64,000 nucleotides of DNA, taken from the NCBI RefSeq assembly GCF_000425285.1, contig NZ_AUDD01000001.1:186001-250000 (forward strand), written 5' to 3'. Every line of letters begins with the position of its first letter. Position 1 is the first letter of the stretch. Below, one piece after another: positions 45,794 through 54,769 of this stretch. This stretch comes from Acidipropionibacterium jensenii DSM 20535 (GTDB lineage: Bacteria; Actinomycetota; Actinomycetes; Propionibacteriales; Propionibacteriaceae). The notes under the pieces were generated by a model, which searched no databases, had not been told where the DNA came from, and saw only the letters and a list, made by a program, of their open reading frames with translations. The position numbers and the translations under genes are program-made.

Positions 45794-47830
45794 TCAGGCC
45801 AGGTGTCGCGACCAGAAGTCCAGGATCGTCTCCAGTCGCTGACGGCGGTGCCAGGGAGTCCCCGAGCGTGACAGCTCGTGGTTCTCGCCGGGGAAGATCA
45901 GTAGTTCGGTGTCGACCCCGGCGCGGGTCAACCGGGCGTGGTACTCCAGCCCCTGGGTCATCGGTGCGCGCAGATCCTGCTCGGCGTGGATCACCAGGGT
46001 AGGAGTGGTGACCTGCTCGGCCCAGCGCATCGCCGACTGGGCCTCCAACTGCTCACGGGTCGTGCCGTTGTAGCAGTCCGGGTAGTACCAGCCGATGTCC
46101 GAGGAGCCGATGAACGAGGCCGGATCCAGGTATCCCCGCTCCACGATGGCACCCCGCCAGCGGTGGTCGTGGCCGATGATCCAGGCCGTGAGGTAGCCGC
46201 CGTAGGAGCCGCCCATGATCCCCATCCGATCGCGGTCGAGATCGGGGTGGGCGGCCAGGGCGGCCTCCAGGAAGGCCATCACATCGGCGGCGTCGACGTC
46301 GCCGAAGCGGCCGATCAGGGCCCTGCCGTGGTCGCGGCCGTAGCCGGCCGAGCCGCGCGGGTTGCAGGCCACCACCGCGTAGCCGGCCCCAGTCATAGCC
46401 TGGAACTCGTCGAAGAAGCTGCCGGTGTACTGGGAGTGCGGTCCGCCGTGGATCATCAGGATCACCGGGTGCGGGCCGGGTCCCTCGGGGGTCAGGACCC
46501 AGCCGTGCACCGGGTATCCGTCGGGGGAGGTGGCGGTGAGCTCCCGCGGCAGGGTCACCGGGGAGGCCTCGCGCAGGTCCCGGCCGAAGTCAGTGAGGAT
46601 CGTGACCCCCTCGGGGCCGACCAGGGCCACCTCGCCGGGGGACTGAGGGGTGACCAGGGTGACGACGGTGTCGTGGGACCCGGGGATCTGGGCGGCTCCC
46701 CGGGCGACGGCGTCGACGTCCAGCAGGAGGGTGTCGCGCGGGGCGCTGCCGTCACCATTCGGGCTCACCAGGTGGAGCCGGCCGCAGCCCCGGAAGGACT
46801 CGGTGACGAGCACCCCGGCCGGGCCGGGCGCCATCGTCGAGGACAGCCCCAGATCGGTACCGGTGAGGACGGTGATCCCGTCGGCGCCGACCAGCCCGAT
46901 CTGGGTGTTCGCCGAGACCGGGTCGTTGCCGTCGGGGCCGAGATCGGCGAAGGCGACCAGCAGGTCCGGATCTTCGGGGTCGCCGGCCAGGGTCACCGTG
47001 TTCATCGAGGTGCGATGGATCCCCTCGGGGGTCTCGATGGTCTCGGAGCCGGGCACCGCGTCGATCTGGCCGTCGGGGGAGATCCGCACCAGGGAGGTGA
47101 TCATCGCCGAGTCGGCGGTCTCACGGCAGGCGACCACCGAGCCGTCCGGGCAGATCACCGGACTCGTCCAGTCCGCATGGTCCTCGGTGAGGCTGCGCAT
47201 CGACGCCATCGCCGCCAGAGAGTCCTCGGGGATGCTGATCGCGCCGCGACCGGCCGGCGGCACCGCGGGCTCGGCCTCGGGATCGGGGACCTCCAGGAGG
47301 AAGAGCTGGAGCGGCCGGTCGGTGTACCAGCCGGCTCCCAGACTGTTGTGCCGAAGCTTCAGGCCGGTGAGATGACGCGGGTCTTCATGGCCGGCGTTGA
47401 TCCCGTTGACGGTGCCGTAGCGACCCGGGTCGGGCACTCGCGCCGAGACCACGATCCGGCGGGAGTCGGGGGACCAGGAGAACTCGTTGACCCCCTGGGT
47501 GAAGGAGGTGATGATCCACGGTTCGCCGCCGTCGGCCTCCATCAGAGCCAGCTGGGGGCGGTGGCCCTGGTTGCGGCGCAGGAAAGCGATGAGCAGGCCG
47601 TCCGGGGAGACCTTCGGGCTGGTGTCGGCGAAGCCGCGGGTGATCCGCCGGGATCCGGTCCCCGGGGCGGTCGGCCCCGGGCCGGCTCCCAGGGCGATCC
47701 GCCACAGCTGGCCGACCCGGTCGTCGGCCTCGAAGTTGGGGTGGGTCATCGAGACGACAGCCCAGGTTCCGTCCGGATGGACCGAGGGGGCGCTCAGGTG
47801 GGGAAGAAGACAGATCTGCTCGGGCCTCAT
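45794..47830 (-). CDS. S9 family peptidase (acylaminoacyl/prolyl oligopeptidase type)
   Basis: A 678-residue two-domain protein: a beta-propeller with repeated 'SPDGxxxAF'-like blades (KVSPDGLLIAFLRRN, SWSPDSRRIVVSA) and a C-terminal alpha/beta-hydrolase. IMGGSYGGYLTAWIIGH carries nucleophile S542, the Asp is in HAEQDLRAPM, and GENHELSRSG carries H651. VILMIHGGPHSQY is the oxyanion-loop region. It cleaves short peptides in the cytosol. ATG 47830 was chosen because the propeller starts soon after. The GH13 gene lies just upstream on the same strand. Confidence 0.92.
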   Translation of the reverse strand: MRPEQICLLPHLSAPSVHPDGTWAVVSMTHPNFEADDRVGQLWRIALGAGPGPTAPGTGSRRITRGFADTSPKVSPDGLLIAFLRRNQGHRPQLALMEADGGEPWIITSFTQGVNEFSWSPDSRRIVVSARVPDPGRYGTVNGINAGHEDPRHLTGLKLRHNSLGAGWYTDRPLQLFLLEVPDPEAEPAVPPAGRGAISIPEDSLAAMASMRSLTEDHADWTSPVICPDGSVVACRETADSAMITSLVRISPDGQIDAVPGSETIETPEGIHRTSMNTVTLAGDPEDPDLLVAFADLGPDGNDPVSANTQIGLVGADGITVLTGTDLGLSSTMAPGPAGVLVTESFRGCGRLHLVSPNGDGSAPRDTLLLDVDAVARGAAQIPGSHDTVVTLVTPQSPGEVALVGPEGVTILTDFGRDLREASPVTLPRELTATSPDGYPVHGWVLTPEGPGPHPVILMIHGGPHSQYTGSFFDEFQAMTGAGYAVVACNPRGSAGYGRDHGRALIGRFGDVDAADVMAFLEAALAAHPDLDRDRMGIMGGSYGGYLTAWIIGHDHRWRGAIVERGYLDPASFIGSSDIGWYYPDCYNGTTREQLEAQSAMRWAEQVTTPTLVIHAEQDLRAPMTQGLEYHARLTRAGVDTELLIFPGENHELSRSGTPWHRRQRLETILDFWSRHLA

Positions 47831-47859
47831 GGTGCCGACCCTAGCTTCCCCGCAGCCGC

Positions 47860-49743
47860 TCAGTCCCGCGACAGGATGGCAACCGAGTAGGGCGGCAGGA
47901 CCAGGGTGGCGCGGGCCGGCTGGCCGTCGTAGCTCTGGGCCAGGGCCTCGACCTCCTCGGGGACCTCCTCGCCGATGAAATCGGGGGAGTACTGGGTGGC
48001 GTCGGAGTCCAGCCGGGTGGTCCAGCGGCCCGGCCAGGGCATCCCGATGGTGTACTCGCCCCAGCTGATGTTGGACAGGTTGACCGCCACCACGACGTCG
48101 TCGCCCGGGCCCCCGTCGTACCAGCGGTGGAAGGCGTAGACCTTCGTGTCGTTGTTGTTGTGGAGAGTGGCCACGTGCTGACCACAGAGGCCCTTGGTGA
48201 ACCCGGCCCGGTTCAGACGCAGGTCGATGAGGTCGGCGTAGAGCCGCACGATCCCGCGGAACTTCTGATCGCGGTGCCAGTCGAGGGGAACGGTGTCGCG
48301 GAACCAGCCGTCGGTGAGGAACTCCTGGCCCTGGAAGATCATCGGAACCCCGGGGGCGGTGAAGACCAGGGCCGCTCCCAGGGTGGAGCGCTTCTGGGCG
48401 TAGTAGCCGTCGGGGTCGTCGGCGTCGATCTCCTCGGGGACCCGCGCCGATCCGTTGGCCACCTCGTCGTGGGACTCGGTGTAGATCACCCGGGAGAAGG
48501 CGTCCCCGTAACTGAACTCGACGGCGTCGCGGATCGCCCCCATGTCGCGGGCCCGGTCGTCGGCGGCGATCACCGCCGCGCGCACCGGATGGACGAAGTG
48601 GTTGTCCCACTGGGCGTGGAAGGCGGCCCCGTCCTCGCCGGTGGAGACCACCGGGGGGTAGCCGTGCAGATCCTCGGCGATGACATAACGGGTGGGCTCC
48701 AGCTGCCGGATGTCAGTGTTGATCCAGCGCGACAGGCTCCAGCCGTCGGGGATGTTCATCACGGTGGCGTCGACGCTGCGCATGTAGGGGGTCATGTCCA
48801 GCCGCAGGCCGTCGGCGTGGTACTCCCGCAGCCACATCATGGCGTTGTCGTGGATGAACTGGCGCACCTCGCCGCGGCCGTAGTCGGGGCGGGTGTCGCC
48901 CCACGGGGTGGAGGACCGCCAGTCGTTGTAGAAGTAGATCCCGCCCTTGTCGTTGTCGCTCCAGCCGTCGAACTGCCACAGGTCCAGGTCGGAGGGGCCG
49001 AAATGGTTGTAGACGACGTCGATGATGACGGCGATGCCGTGGCTGTGGGCGATCCGCACCAGATCGCGCAGCTTCTCCGGGCCGCCGTAGGCGCTCTCGA
49101 CGGCGAAGATGTTGGCCGGGTTGTATCCCCAGGAGAAGTCCCCGGCGAACTCGGCCAGGGGCATCAGCTCGATGGCGTTGACCCCCAGGTGGACCAGGTG
49201 GCCCATCTTGTCCTCGACATCGTCGAGGGTGGCCGGGTGGTCGTCGCCGGGATCCTCGTCGAAGAAGGTGCCGACATGCATCTCGTAGATGACGAGCTCG
49301 TTGAGGGAGGCGATGGTGAAGTCGTCGCCGCGCCAGTCGTAGGCGTCGGGATCGACGATGATGCCGTTGCCGACCGAGCTGGTCACGTGCCGAGCGTAGG
49401 GGTCGATGCGGCTGATCAGGCGCCCGTCCTCGGCGTGGATGACGAACCGGTACTCCTGGCCGACGCGGGCTCCAAGGACCTCCCCGTACCAGTAGCCGTT
49501 GTGCTCGCTGGTCAGGGTGTGGTCTGCGGTCGGAGGCGCCGCCTTCTCGGCAGTTCGCCTGTCTGTGGGGTTCGCGGGAGTGGTCGGGGGCAGGGCCGAC
49601 CAGTCGTCGAAGGAGCCGGTGACGTCGACGGCGGTGGCGTGTGGAGCCCACACCCGGAAGGCGGTCCCGCCCTCGAGGATGATCGCGCCCATGCCGCTGG
49701 CGTGGCTGTCGTCGGTGGTGGGCCGGGTGTTGTCGGCGCTCAT
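47860..49743 (-). CDS. GH13 alpha-glucan enzyme with CBM48 (branching-enzyme-like)
   Basis: A 627-residue cytoplasmic protein. The N-terminal E-set module (GTAFRVWAPHATAVDVTGSFDDW) is CBM48-like. The barrel has region I DVVYNHFGP, region II GLRLDMTPYM with nucleophile D316, region III VIAEDLHGY with acid/base E357, and region IV TESHDEV with the stabilising Asp, so it should be active. The residues around the nucleophile and ESHD match an uncharacterised branching-enzyme-like group rather than classical GlgB; maltooligosyltrehalose hydrolase has a similar region I. It probably acts on glycogen or maltooligosaccharides. GGAGGAG precedes ATG 49743. Confidence 0.82.
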   Translation of the reverse strand: MSADNTRPTTDDSHASGMGAIILEGGTAFRVWAPHATAVDVTGSFDDWSALPPTTPANPTDRRTAEKAAPPTADHTLTSEHNGYWYGEVLGARVGQEYRFVIHAEDGRLISRIDPYARHVTSSVGNGIIVDPDAYDWRGDDFTIASLNELVIYEMHVGTFFDEDPGDDHPATLDDVEDKMGHLVHLGVNAIELMPLAEFAGDFSWGYNPANIFAVESAYGGPEKLRDLVRIAHSHGIAVIIDVVYNHFGPSDLDLWQFDGWSDNDKGGIYFYNDWRSSTPWGDTRPDYGRGEVRQFIHDNAMMWLREYHADGLRLDMTPYMRSVDATVMNIPDGWSLSRWINTDIRQLEPTRYVIAEDLHGYPPVVSTGEDGAAFHAQWDNHFVHPVRAAVIAADDRARDMGAIRDAVEFSYGDAFSRVIYTESHDEVANGSARVPEEIDADDPDGYYAQKRSTLGAALVFTAPGVPMIFQGQEFLTDGWFRDTVPLDWHRDQKFRGIVRLYADLIDLRLNRAGFTKGLCGQHVATLHNNNDTKVYAFHRWYDGGPGDDVVVAVNLSNISWGEYTIGMPWPGRWTTRLDSDATQYSPDFIGEEVPEEVEALAQSYDGQPARATLVLPPYSVAILSRD

Positions 49744-49790
49744 CTGCTCTCCTCCTGGCCACGATCGCGGGATCGGCGCCCGGGTGGAGT

Positions 49791-50336
49791 CTAGACGGAA
49801 CGCGATGATCGGTCCTGGGGCGGCATCGAGGGTCCTGACGGACCGCCGCGCCGCTGCATGCCCGAGCTCTGGCCCGGGTACGAGTGACGTATCGGTACCA
49901 GCCGTCGTCGGTTGAGCACGTGCACGGTCGACACAATTCGCGACGGAGTGCCGATCAGCCATGCCAGTGCTGCTGCTGCAAGCCCCGTGAGAATCCCCGC
50001 TGGAATCGACCATGGGCCGATCAGTGGCGCCAGCCCGCTCACGCTCAGTGCGAAGACGAAATAGCAGGGCAGACATTTCACCATGCCGGTCAGGACAGCT
50101 CCTCCGGCACGATTGCCACTCTCGGCGATCACTGCGACAGCCAGGGCCACGCACATCGTGGGGAATGCCCCGACGGCCCCGCCCGCTGTGGGGCCAAGGG
50201 CACGGCTCACGCTCATGGTGCCCAGCACGATTGCTGCCGCGGCGCAACAGACAATGATGGTCGTGGTCCGGCGAGGTGGTGCGCTGGTACTCCTACTCAC
50301 CGGGAGTGGAATCACCACACCTGCCAGCAGAAGCAC
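49791..50336 (-). CDS. Membrane protein 2 of a tandem homologous pair
   Basis: A 181-residue protein with about four helices: TTTIIVCCAAAAIVLGTMS, LGPTAGGAVGAFPTMCVALAVAVIA, VLTGMVKCLPCYFVFALSV and IPAGILTGLAAAALAWLIG. A soluble basic tail of ~45 residues follows. The block LGPTAGG-x3-A-x-PT is shared with the 110-residue protein just upstream (15 bases away), so they are paralogues and possibly form a heteromer. It starts with GTG at 50336. Function unknown; divergent LysR suggests inducible export or transport. Confidence 0.6.
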   Translation of the reverse strand: MLLLAGVVIPLPVSRSTSAPPRRTTTIIVCCAAAAIVLGTMSVSRALGPTAGGAVGAFPTMCVALAVAVIAESGNRAGGAVLTGMVKCLPCYFVFALSVSGLAPLIGPWSIPAGILTGLAAAALAWLIGTPSRIVSTVHVLNRRRLVPIRHSYPGQSSGMQRRGGPSGPSMPPQDRSSRSV

Positions 50337-50351
50337 GATGGCTGTGGCTAT

Positions 50352-50684
50352 TCACAGACCACGAGGGACCATCACAACGACAGCTGACAAGGACACATAG
50401 GTTGCCACACCGGCTACCGCTCCGATCCACGGTCCGAGCTTGATCACTGCTAGGCCCGTGACGATGCCGAACGCAACTTGTGCCGTCACGTGAATGGCGG
50501 AACTCTCGGCGAGCGCTGCGGTCGTCTTCCACCCTGACTCGACGCCGGTTGCGGCCAGTGTCACAGCGAATGCGGTGGGCAGCGCGGTGATCCACCCCCC
50601 GGCCGTGGGCCCCAGGCGCCGCTCGGCAGCGGTTGCGGCAAGCATCATGAGAGCCGCAATGGACGCAGCAATCCACATCATCAC
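50352..50684 (-). CDS. Membrane protein 1 of a tandem homologous pair
   Basis: A 110-residue protein with about four helices, starting (GTG 50684) MMMWIAASIAALMMLAATAAERRLGPTAGGWITALPTAFAV, then TTAALAESSAIHVTAQVAFGIV and LGPWIGAVAGVATYVSLSAVVVMV. LGPTAGGWITALPT is the motif in common with the downstream neighbour. It is the first gene of the pair, divergent from the LysR gene with 78 bases between starts. No recognised family. Confidence 0.6.
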   Translation of the reverse strand: MMMWIAASIAALMMLAATAAERRLGPTAGGWITALPTAFAVTLAATGVESGWKTTAALAESSAIHVTAQVAFGIVTGLAVIKLGPWIGAVAGVATYVSLSAVVVMVPRGL

Positions 50685-50722
50685 GGTGCCCCAGTATCCT
50701 CGCGACCGATTGCTCAGAACAA

Positions 50723-50745
50723 GCGTTGATGGCTGACCTCAAAGC
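50723..50745. promoter_or_regulatory. LysR-type binding palindrome in the divergent gap
   Basis: GC-g-TTGA-N9-TCAA-a-GC is an imperfect dyad typical of LysR boxes, lying 18 bases before the LysR start codon and between the two divergent units. Confidence 0.5.
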
Positions 50746-50762
50746 GTCGTAATATCCGACGC

Positions 50763-51713
50763 ATGGAACTGCGCCGACTGATCATGCTGTATCAGCTGTC
50801 TCGCAGTGGAACGATCGCTGCGACGGCCGAGGCCCTCTCCTACAGCCATTCGTCGGTGTCCGCGCAGCTGGCTGAACTTGAACGTGAGGTGGGTGCTCCG
50901 CTCTTGGAGCGGGCCGGGCGATCCGTGTCGCTCACGCCTGCGGGAGTCATCCTGGCGGCTCATGCGGAGAAGGCCATGGCAGCTGACGAGGCAGCCCTGG
51001 CCCAGGTGGCAGCGGTTGGCAACACAACCGGAGGTGACGTTCGCATCACCTTCGTGCAGACGCCGGCGATAGCACTTCTGGCGGGGACGCTGAACCGTTT
51101 GGCGCAGGATTCTCCCGAGGTTCACGTCAGTGTCGTACAGGCAGAGACTGCGCCGGCGATGGATGATCTGCGAGCTCATCTCGTCGACCTGGTCGTGGGT
51201 ATCGAGTACGAACCACTGCCAGTCGGACGTCAGGCCCAGGACGATCGTCACGACCTGCTCAGGGAGAGGATGGTCGTCGGAGTGGCTCCTGGCTGGTGGG
51301 CGTCCACAATGCCCAGCTCGGTGGACCTTGTGAGCCTTCGAGACCATGCCTGGGCGACCGGACATCTGGGAACAGGACTGGAGAGTTACCTGCGCAACGT
51401 GTGCAACAGAATCGGCGGTTTCGATCCGCGGATCGACCATCGTTCCGATGATGCGCTCATCCTCAGTGCTCTGGTGAGCTCGGGTCGGGCGATTGCACTC
51501 CTGCCAGCTCTCTTCGCAGCGCAGGAGCCGGCCATCGTCGGCCTTCCGGTGCGTGGAGTGGATCTCCGGCGGACGATCTTCATTGCGACGAGGAGGTCGG
51601 CCCGACAGTCGTCGGCAGTCCGTGCGGTGCGAAAGGCGCTGAGCGAGACGGCTGAGGAGCTCACCCGCAGCCGTGACGATGTGACGATGGTCAGAGCTTC
51701 GAGCCGAGGCTGA
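50763..51713 (+). CDS. LysR family transcriptional regulator
   Basis: A 316-residue LTTR. The HTH is at MELRRLIMLYQLSRSGTIAATAEALSYSHSSVSAQLAELEREVGAPLLERAGRSVSLTPAG (in parts, 1-60), followed by the linker helix and an effector domain with DVRITFVQTPAIALLAGTLNRL and SGRAIALLPALFA. It is divergent from the paired membrane-protein genes, the usual arrangement for an LTTR and its target, and a dyad lies in the gap. Third codon positions are less GC-biased than in neighbouring housekeeping genes. Confidence 0.9.
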   Translation: MELRRLIMLYQLSRSGTIAATAEALSYSHSSVSAQLAELEREVGAPLLERAGRSVSLTPAGVILAAHAEKAMAADEAALAQVAAVGNTTGGDVRITFVQTPAIALLAGTLNRLAQDSPEVHVSVVQAETAPAMDDLRAHLVDLVVGIEYEPLPVGRQAQDDRHDLLRERMVVGVAPGWWASTMPSSVDLVSLRDHAWATGHLGTGLESYLRNVCNRIGGFDPRIDHRSDDALILSALVSSGRAIALLPALFAAQEPAIVGLPVRGVDLRRTIFIATRRSARQSSAVRAVRKALSETAEELTRSRDDVTMVRASSRG

Positions 51714-51785
51714 GCGCATCGCGATGCGGGGCATGCGGTGCCCGGCAGCAGCACTCGGAGGAGGAGCACGGCATATGCTCGGGAC

Positions 51786-52307
51786 ATGTTCGACTCCCTT
51801 CCCCAGTTCCCCGCCGTCGACCATCCCGAGCTTCTCGGGGAGCCGGTTCGGCGACTCATCGATCTGGTCCCCCAGGCGCGGGTCTTCTCGATCGATCCTG
51901 GGTTGTCCGACACCGAGTCCTTGTGCACGGCTTTCGGTGAGCCGGAGTCGACCAGTGGTAACTGCGTCATCGTGCGGGGCCACCGGGGGGCGATCACCCG
52001 AACCGTCGCATGCTTGGCGCTGGCCACCACCCGTGTCGATGTGAACAAGCTTGTCCGGAAGCGTCTGGATGTCCGTAAGGCGTCATTCGCGCCGATGGAC
52101 GAGGCAACCACCGAGTCGGGAATGGAGTACGGAGCCATCACCCCCGTCGGACTGCCTGATGACTGGCCGATCTGGATTGATCCGGCCGTCGCCAGCGCGA
52201 CAGAGGTGTGCATCGGGGCGGGAACTCGTTCCGCCAAGCTCGTGCTGCCCGGCGAGGCTCTGCTGGCCCTGCCGCACGCCGAGGTGATCGAGGGTCTTGC
52301 CCGCTGA
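51786..52307 (+). CDS. YbaK/EbsC family aminoacyl-tRNA deacylase
   Basis: A 173-residue single-domain YbaK-like protein, which hydrolyses mis-charged aminoacyl-tRNA (such as Cys-tRNA-Pro). VNKLVRKRLDVRKASFAPMDEATTESGMEYGAITPVGLP contains the conserved lysine and the GxxxPxG loop. ATG 51786 is used as the first Met of the domain; the ribosome site is weak. Placed 72 bases after the LysR gene on the same strand. Confidence 0.82.
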   Translation: MFDSLPQFPAVDHPELLGEPVRRLIDLVPQARVFSIDPGLSDTESLCTAFGEPESTSGNCVIVRGHRGAITRTVACLALATTRVDVNKLVRKRLDVRKASFAPMDEATTESGMEYGAITPVGLPDDWPIWIDPAVASATEVCIGAGTRSAKLVLPGEALLALPHAEVIEGLAR

Positions 52308-52322
52308 GAGCCTTGTCCAGTA

Positions 52323-53159
52323 TCAGATCAAGGTTGCGATGGCGGTCACTGTTCCGTCTGAGCGCCGGACCTCCATACCACCGTCTCGGGTCTGATCGAC
52401 GGTCATGACGGAGGGTGCGGTGGCTGGGGCGGTGAGCCTGTATGAGAATGTCCGGCCCACGCCATCAACATCCCGGCGGGTGAACTCGTCGGCCAGCCAC
52501 AGGGCCTGAAGCGGACCGTGAATGACTAGTCCCGGGTGCCCTTCGCGGGTGCAGAAGTCCCTGTCCCAGTGAAGCCGATAGGGATTCGCGGTCAGGCCTG
52601 AAAAAGCGACCAGCATGGGTTCGGAGACGTATATCTGGCCCGGACGAAGCTGACCGCCCGGCTCGGTCGGCTGAGTGGTCAACGGGGTATCAGTGACTGA
52701 CGGTCGAGATGGGGATGGAGCAGTGGTGAACACGTAGTCCTGCTCATCGACGAGTGCTTTCTGGTCCTCCTGGACCCAGGTGGAGGTCAGTGTGACGAGC
52801 TGGAACTCGCCGTGGCGGCCCTTCTTGGAGATCACGCTGGAGAACCGGGTTGTTCGGGTGGTTTCGACATCGAGTCGCAACGGCCGCAGCGTGTGAACAC
52901 GGCCACCAGCGAACATTCTGGTCATCCCGCGGTCGGGGGTCGCCATCCCACCGATCAGAAATCCGTCGCCGTCGAGCAGCCGAGGGTCAACAGGGTCCAG
53001 TAGTTGGCACCAGTGCCAACAGAGAGGCACGATTCCGGGCCGGGGAACTCGGTCAAGGAATGCGGCAAGCGGTTCCAGATCCGAGGAGCGGATCACGCCG
53101 CCACGTGTGGTCGGCATCCGTCCCGGCGGAAGGTTCTCCGGTGTGTCCTCTCCAGCCAT
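52323..53159 (-). CDS. HTD2/FAS1-like dehydratase (mesaconyl- or itaconyl-CoA hydratase type)
   Basis: A 278-residue double hot-dog protein. The N-terminal half resembles the MaoC-like FAS1 dehydratase domain (PLCWHWCQLLDPVDPRLLDGDGFLIGG, RMFAGGRVHTLRPLRLD), and the C-terminal half has FSGLTANPYRLHWDRDFCTREGHPGLVIHGPLQALWL, the hydratase motif with the catalytic Asn/Asp-His region. Family members hydrate C4-type enoyl-CoA such as mesaconyl-C4-CoA; the exact substrate here is unknown. ATG 53159 lies 7 bases after the upp stop and is preferred over the ATG at 53201 that overlaps upp. Confidence 0.78.
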   Translation of the reverse strand: MAGEDTPENLPPGRMPTTRGGVIRSSDLEPLAAFLDRVPRPGIVPLCWHWCQLLDPVDPRLLDGDGFLIGGMATPDRGMTRMFAGGRVHTLRPLRLDVETTRTTRFSSVISKKGRHGEFQLVTLTSTWVQEDQKALVDEQDYVFTTAPSPSRPSVTDTPLTTQPTEPGGQLRPGQIYVSEPMLVAFSGLTANPYRLHWDRDFCTREGHPGLVIHGPLQALWLADEFTRRDVDGVGRTFSYRLTAPATAPSVMTVDQTRDGGMEVRRSDGTVTAIATLI

Positions 53160-53166
53160 GACAGGC

Positions 53167-53808
53167 TCACTCGGCCAGACCGTAGAGTCGGTCTCCGGCA
53201 TCTCCCAGACCCGGGACGATGTAGCCGCGCTCGTTGAGGTGATCGTCGACGGCGGCGACCACCAGGTTGGTGGGCACCCCGAGCTCGTGCACCAGCTCGC
53301 GGAAGTGCTCGATGCCCTCGGGGGCGGCGAGGATGCACAGACAGGTGATGTGGTTGGCGCCGCGTCGGACCAGGAACTCGACCGCGCCGCCCAGGGATCC
53401 GCCGGTGGCCAGCATCGGGTCGAGGACGAAGCACTGACGGCCGGTGAGGTCGTGCGGCAGTCGCTCGGCGTAGGTCATCGGCTGGAGGGTCTCCTCGTCG
53501 CGGGTCATCCCGACGAAGCCGACCTCGGCGCTGGGCATCAGGCGCATCATGCCCTCGAGCATTCCCAGACCGGCACGCATGATCGGCACCACCAGGGGCT
53601 TGGGATGGGACAGTGCGACCCCGTGGGCCTCGGCGATCGGGGTCTGCACCGTGGTCGGCTCGACCCGCACATGGCGGGTTGCCTCGTAGGCCAGCAGGGT
53701 GACCAGTTCCTCGACGAGATGACGGAACTCCGGGCTGGAGGTGTTGACCGACCTCAGCAGAGTGATCTTGTGTGAGACGAGCGGATGGTCCATGACGTGC
53801 AGTTCCAC
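53167..53808 (-). CDS. upp: Uracil phosphoribosyltransferase
   Basis: A 213-residue enzyme that converts uracil and PRPP to UMP (pyrimidine salvage). [13 protein letters not shown] opens the protein, [14 protein letters not shown] is the family block, [13 protein letters not shown] the PRPP-binding loop, and the C-terminus [18 protein letters not shown] binds uracil. GTG 53808 is used; ATG 53793 is an alternative nearer to the usual N-terminus. Followed by the HTD2-like gene. Confidence 0.95.
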   Translation of the reverse strand: MELHVMDHPLVSHKITLLRSVNTSSPEFRHLVEELVTLLAYEATRHVRVEPTTVQTPIAEAHGVALSHPKPLVVPIMRAGLGMLEGMMRLMPSAEVGFVGMTRDEETLQPMTYAERLPHDLTGRQCFVLDPMLATGGSLGGAVEFLVRRGANHITCLCILAAPEGIEHFRELVHELGVPTNLVVAAVDDHLNERGYIVPGLGDAGDRLYGLAE

Positions 53809-53973
53809 GGGCCCCACCTTCCCACACCGGGAGCCATCGCATGACCACCGGGCCGTGGTTGGGCCGGCAGAACGCCCGGGGCGGGCGATTTCCCGAGCTT
53901 TTCGCCCCGCCGGGGTGTGATCGGCCGGCATTGTCTGACACCATGGGTAGGCGATCGGCCAGAGGAGGACGTT

Positions 53974-54708
53974 GTGTGCCCGTTCAATGACGAGGATGTG
54001 GATTCGTTCGACAAGGATCACGCCGAGGCATCGGCGGTCTCCGAGCATGCCGACGATCACGTCAACGACCTCGAGGGCGCCGATCTGCCCGATGAGGACT
54101 ACGACGATCTGGACGACGACACCGACGACTACGACGACGCCGATGATGACGATGACGAGGATGACTCCGAGGACGACGACGCCGATGACGACGATGATGA
54201 CGAGGACTACGACGACCTCGACGACCTGGAGGACGCCAGCGACGACGAGATCGACCTGGTGGTGGCCCTCTACAACGACGACGGCGAGCGGATCGCCGTC
54301 TCCCTGGACAAGCAGCTCGCCAACGATCTCGATGAACTGATCACCCAGCTGCGCCGACTGCCCGGTGACGCCGGGGTGGTCGGGATGGTCTCCATCGATC
54401 ATCAGTTCTTCATCATCGTGCGCGCCCGAGGCCGCAATGTCGGGGTCTTCCTGTCTGACGCCGTCCAGGCCAACGACTGGCCGATCGCCCGCGACGTCGC
54501 CGACTACCTCGGCGAGGACATCCCCGATCCCGACGAGGACTCCGAGGCGATGGGGGATCTCGGGCTGATGTCCGACGTCGGGATCAGCGAGTTCGACCTG
54601 GAGGCCTACGCCGAACTCGACGAGGACTCCGACGAGGTGCTCGCCCGGATCGCCCGGCGGATCAACTACGGTCGCGAGTTCGAGCACGCCTCTCCCTCGA
54701 TCCGCTGA
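53974..54708 (+). CDS. tRNA adenosine deaminase-associated protein, Asp-rich
   Basis: A 244-residue acidic protein of the TIGR03941-like family coded just before tadA in actinobacteria. The first ~85 residues are extremely Asp/Glu-rich (for example [18 protein letters not shown]), then a conserved domain follows: [41 protein letters not shown] and [19 protein letters not shown]. The function is unknown; linkage to TadA suggests a role in tRNA wobble editing or TadA stability. GTG 53974 has AGAGGAGG upstream. Confidence 0.88.
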   Translation: MCPFNDEDVDSFDKDHAEASAVSEHADDHVNDLEGADLPDEDYDDLDDDTDDYDDADDDDDEDDSEDDDADDDDDDEDYDDLDDLEDASDDEIDLVVALYNDDGERIAVSLDKQLANDLDELITQLRRLPGDAGVVGMVSIDHQFFIIVRARGRNVGVFLSDAVQANDWPIARDVADYLGEDIPDPDEDSEAMGDLGLMSDVGISEFDLEAYAELDEDSDEVLARIARRINYGREFEHASPSIR

Positions 54709-54769
54709 GGTGACTCGACCCGCTGAGGGGCAGGGGGCATCGGGGGGCGCGGCCGAGCGAGAGGCCCCG

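Noticed and set aside
45794-48610. A longer start for the S9 peptidase, reaching into the GH13 gene.
   Set aside because: Codons before 47830 are a shifted frame of the GH13 gene, with Arg/Gly-rich composition.
54090-54250. GAC/GAT-rich stretch as a microsatellite or CRISPR-like array.
   Set aside because: It encodes the conserved Asp-rich tract of the TadA-associated protein, and no spacer-repeat pattern exists.
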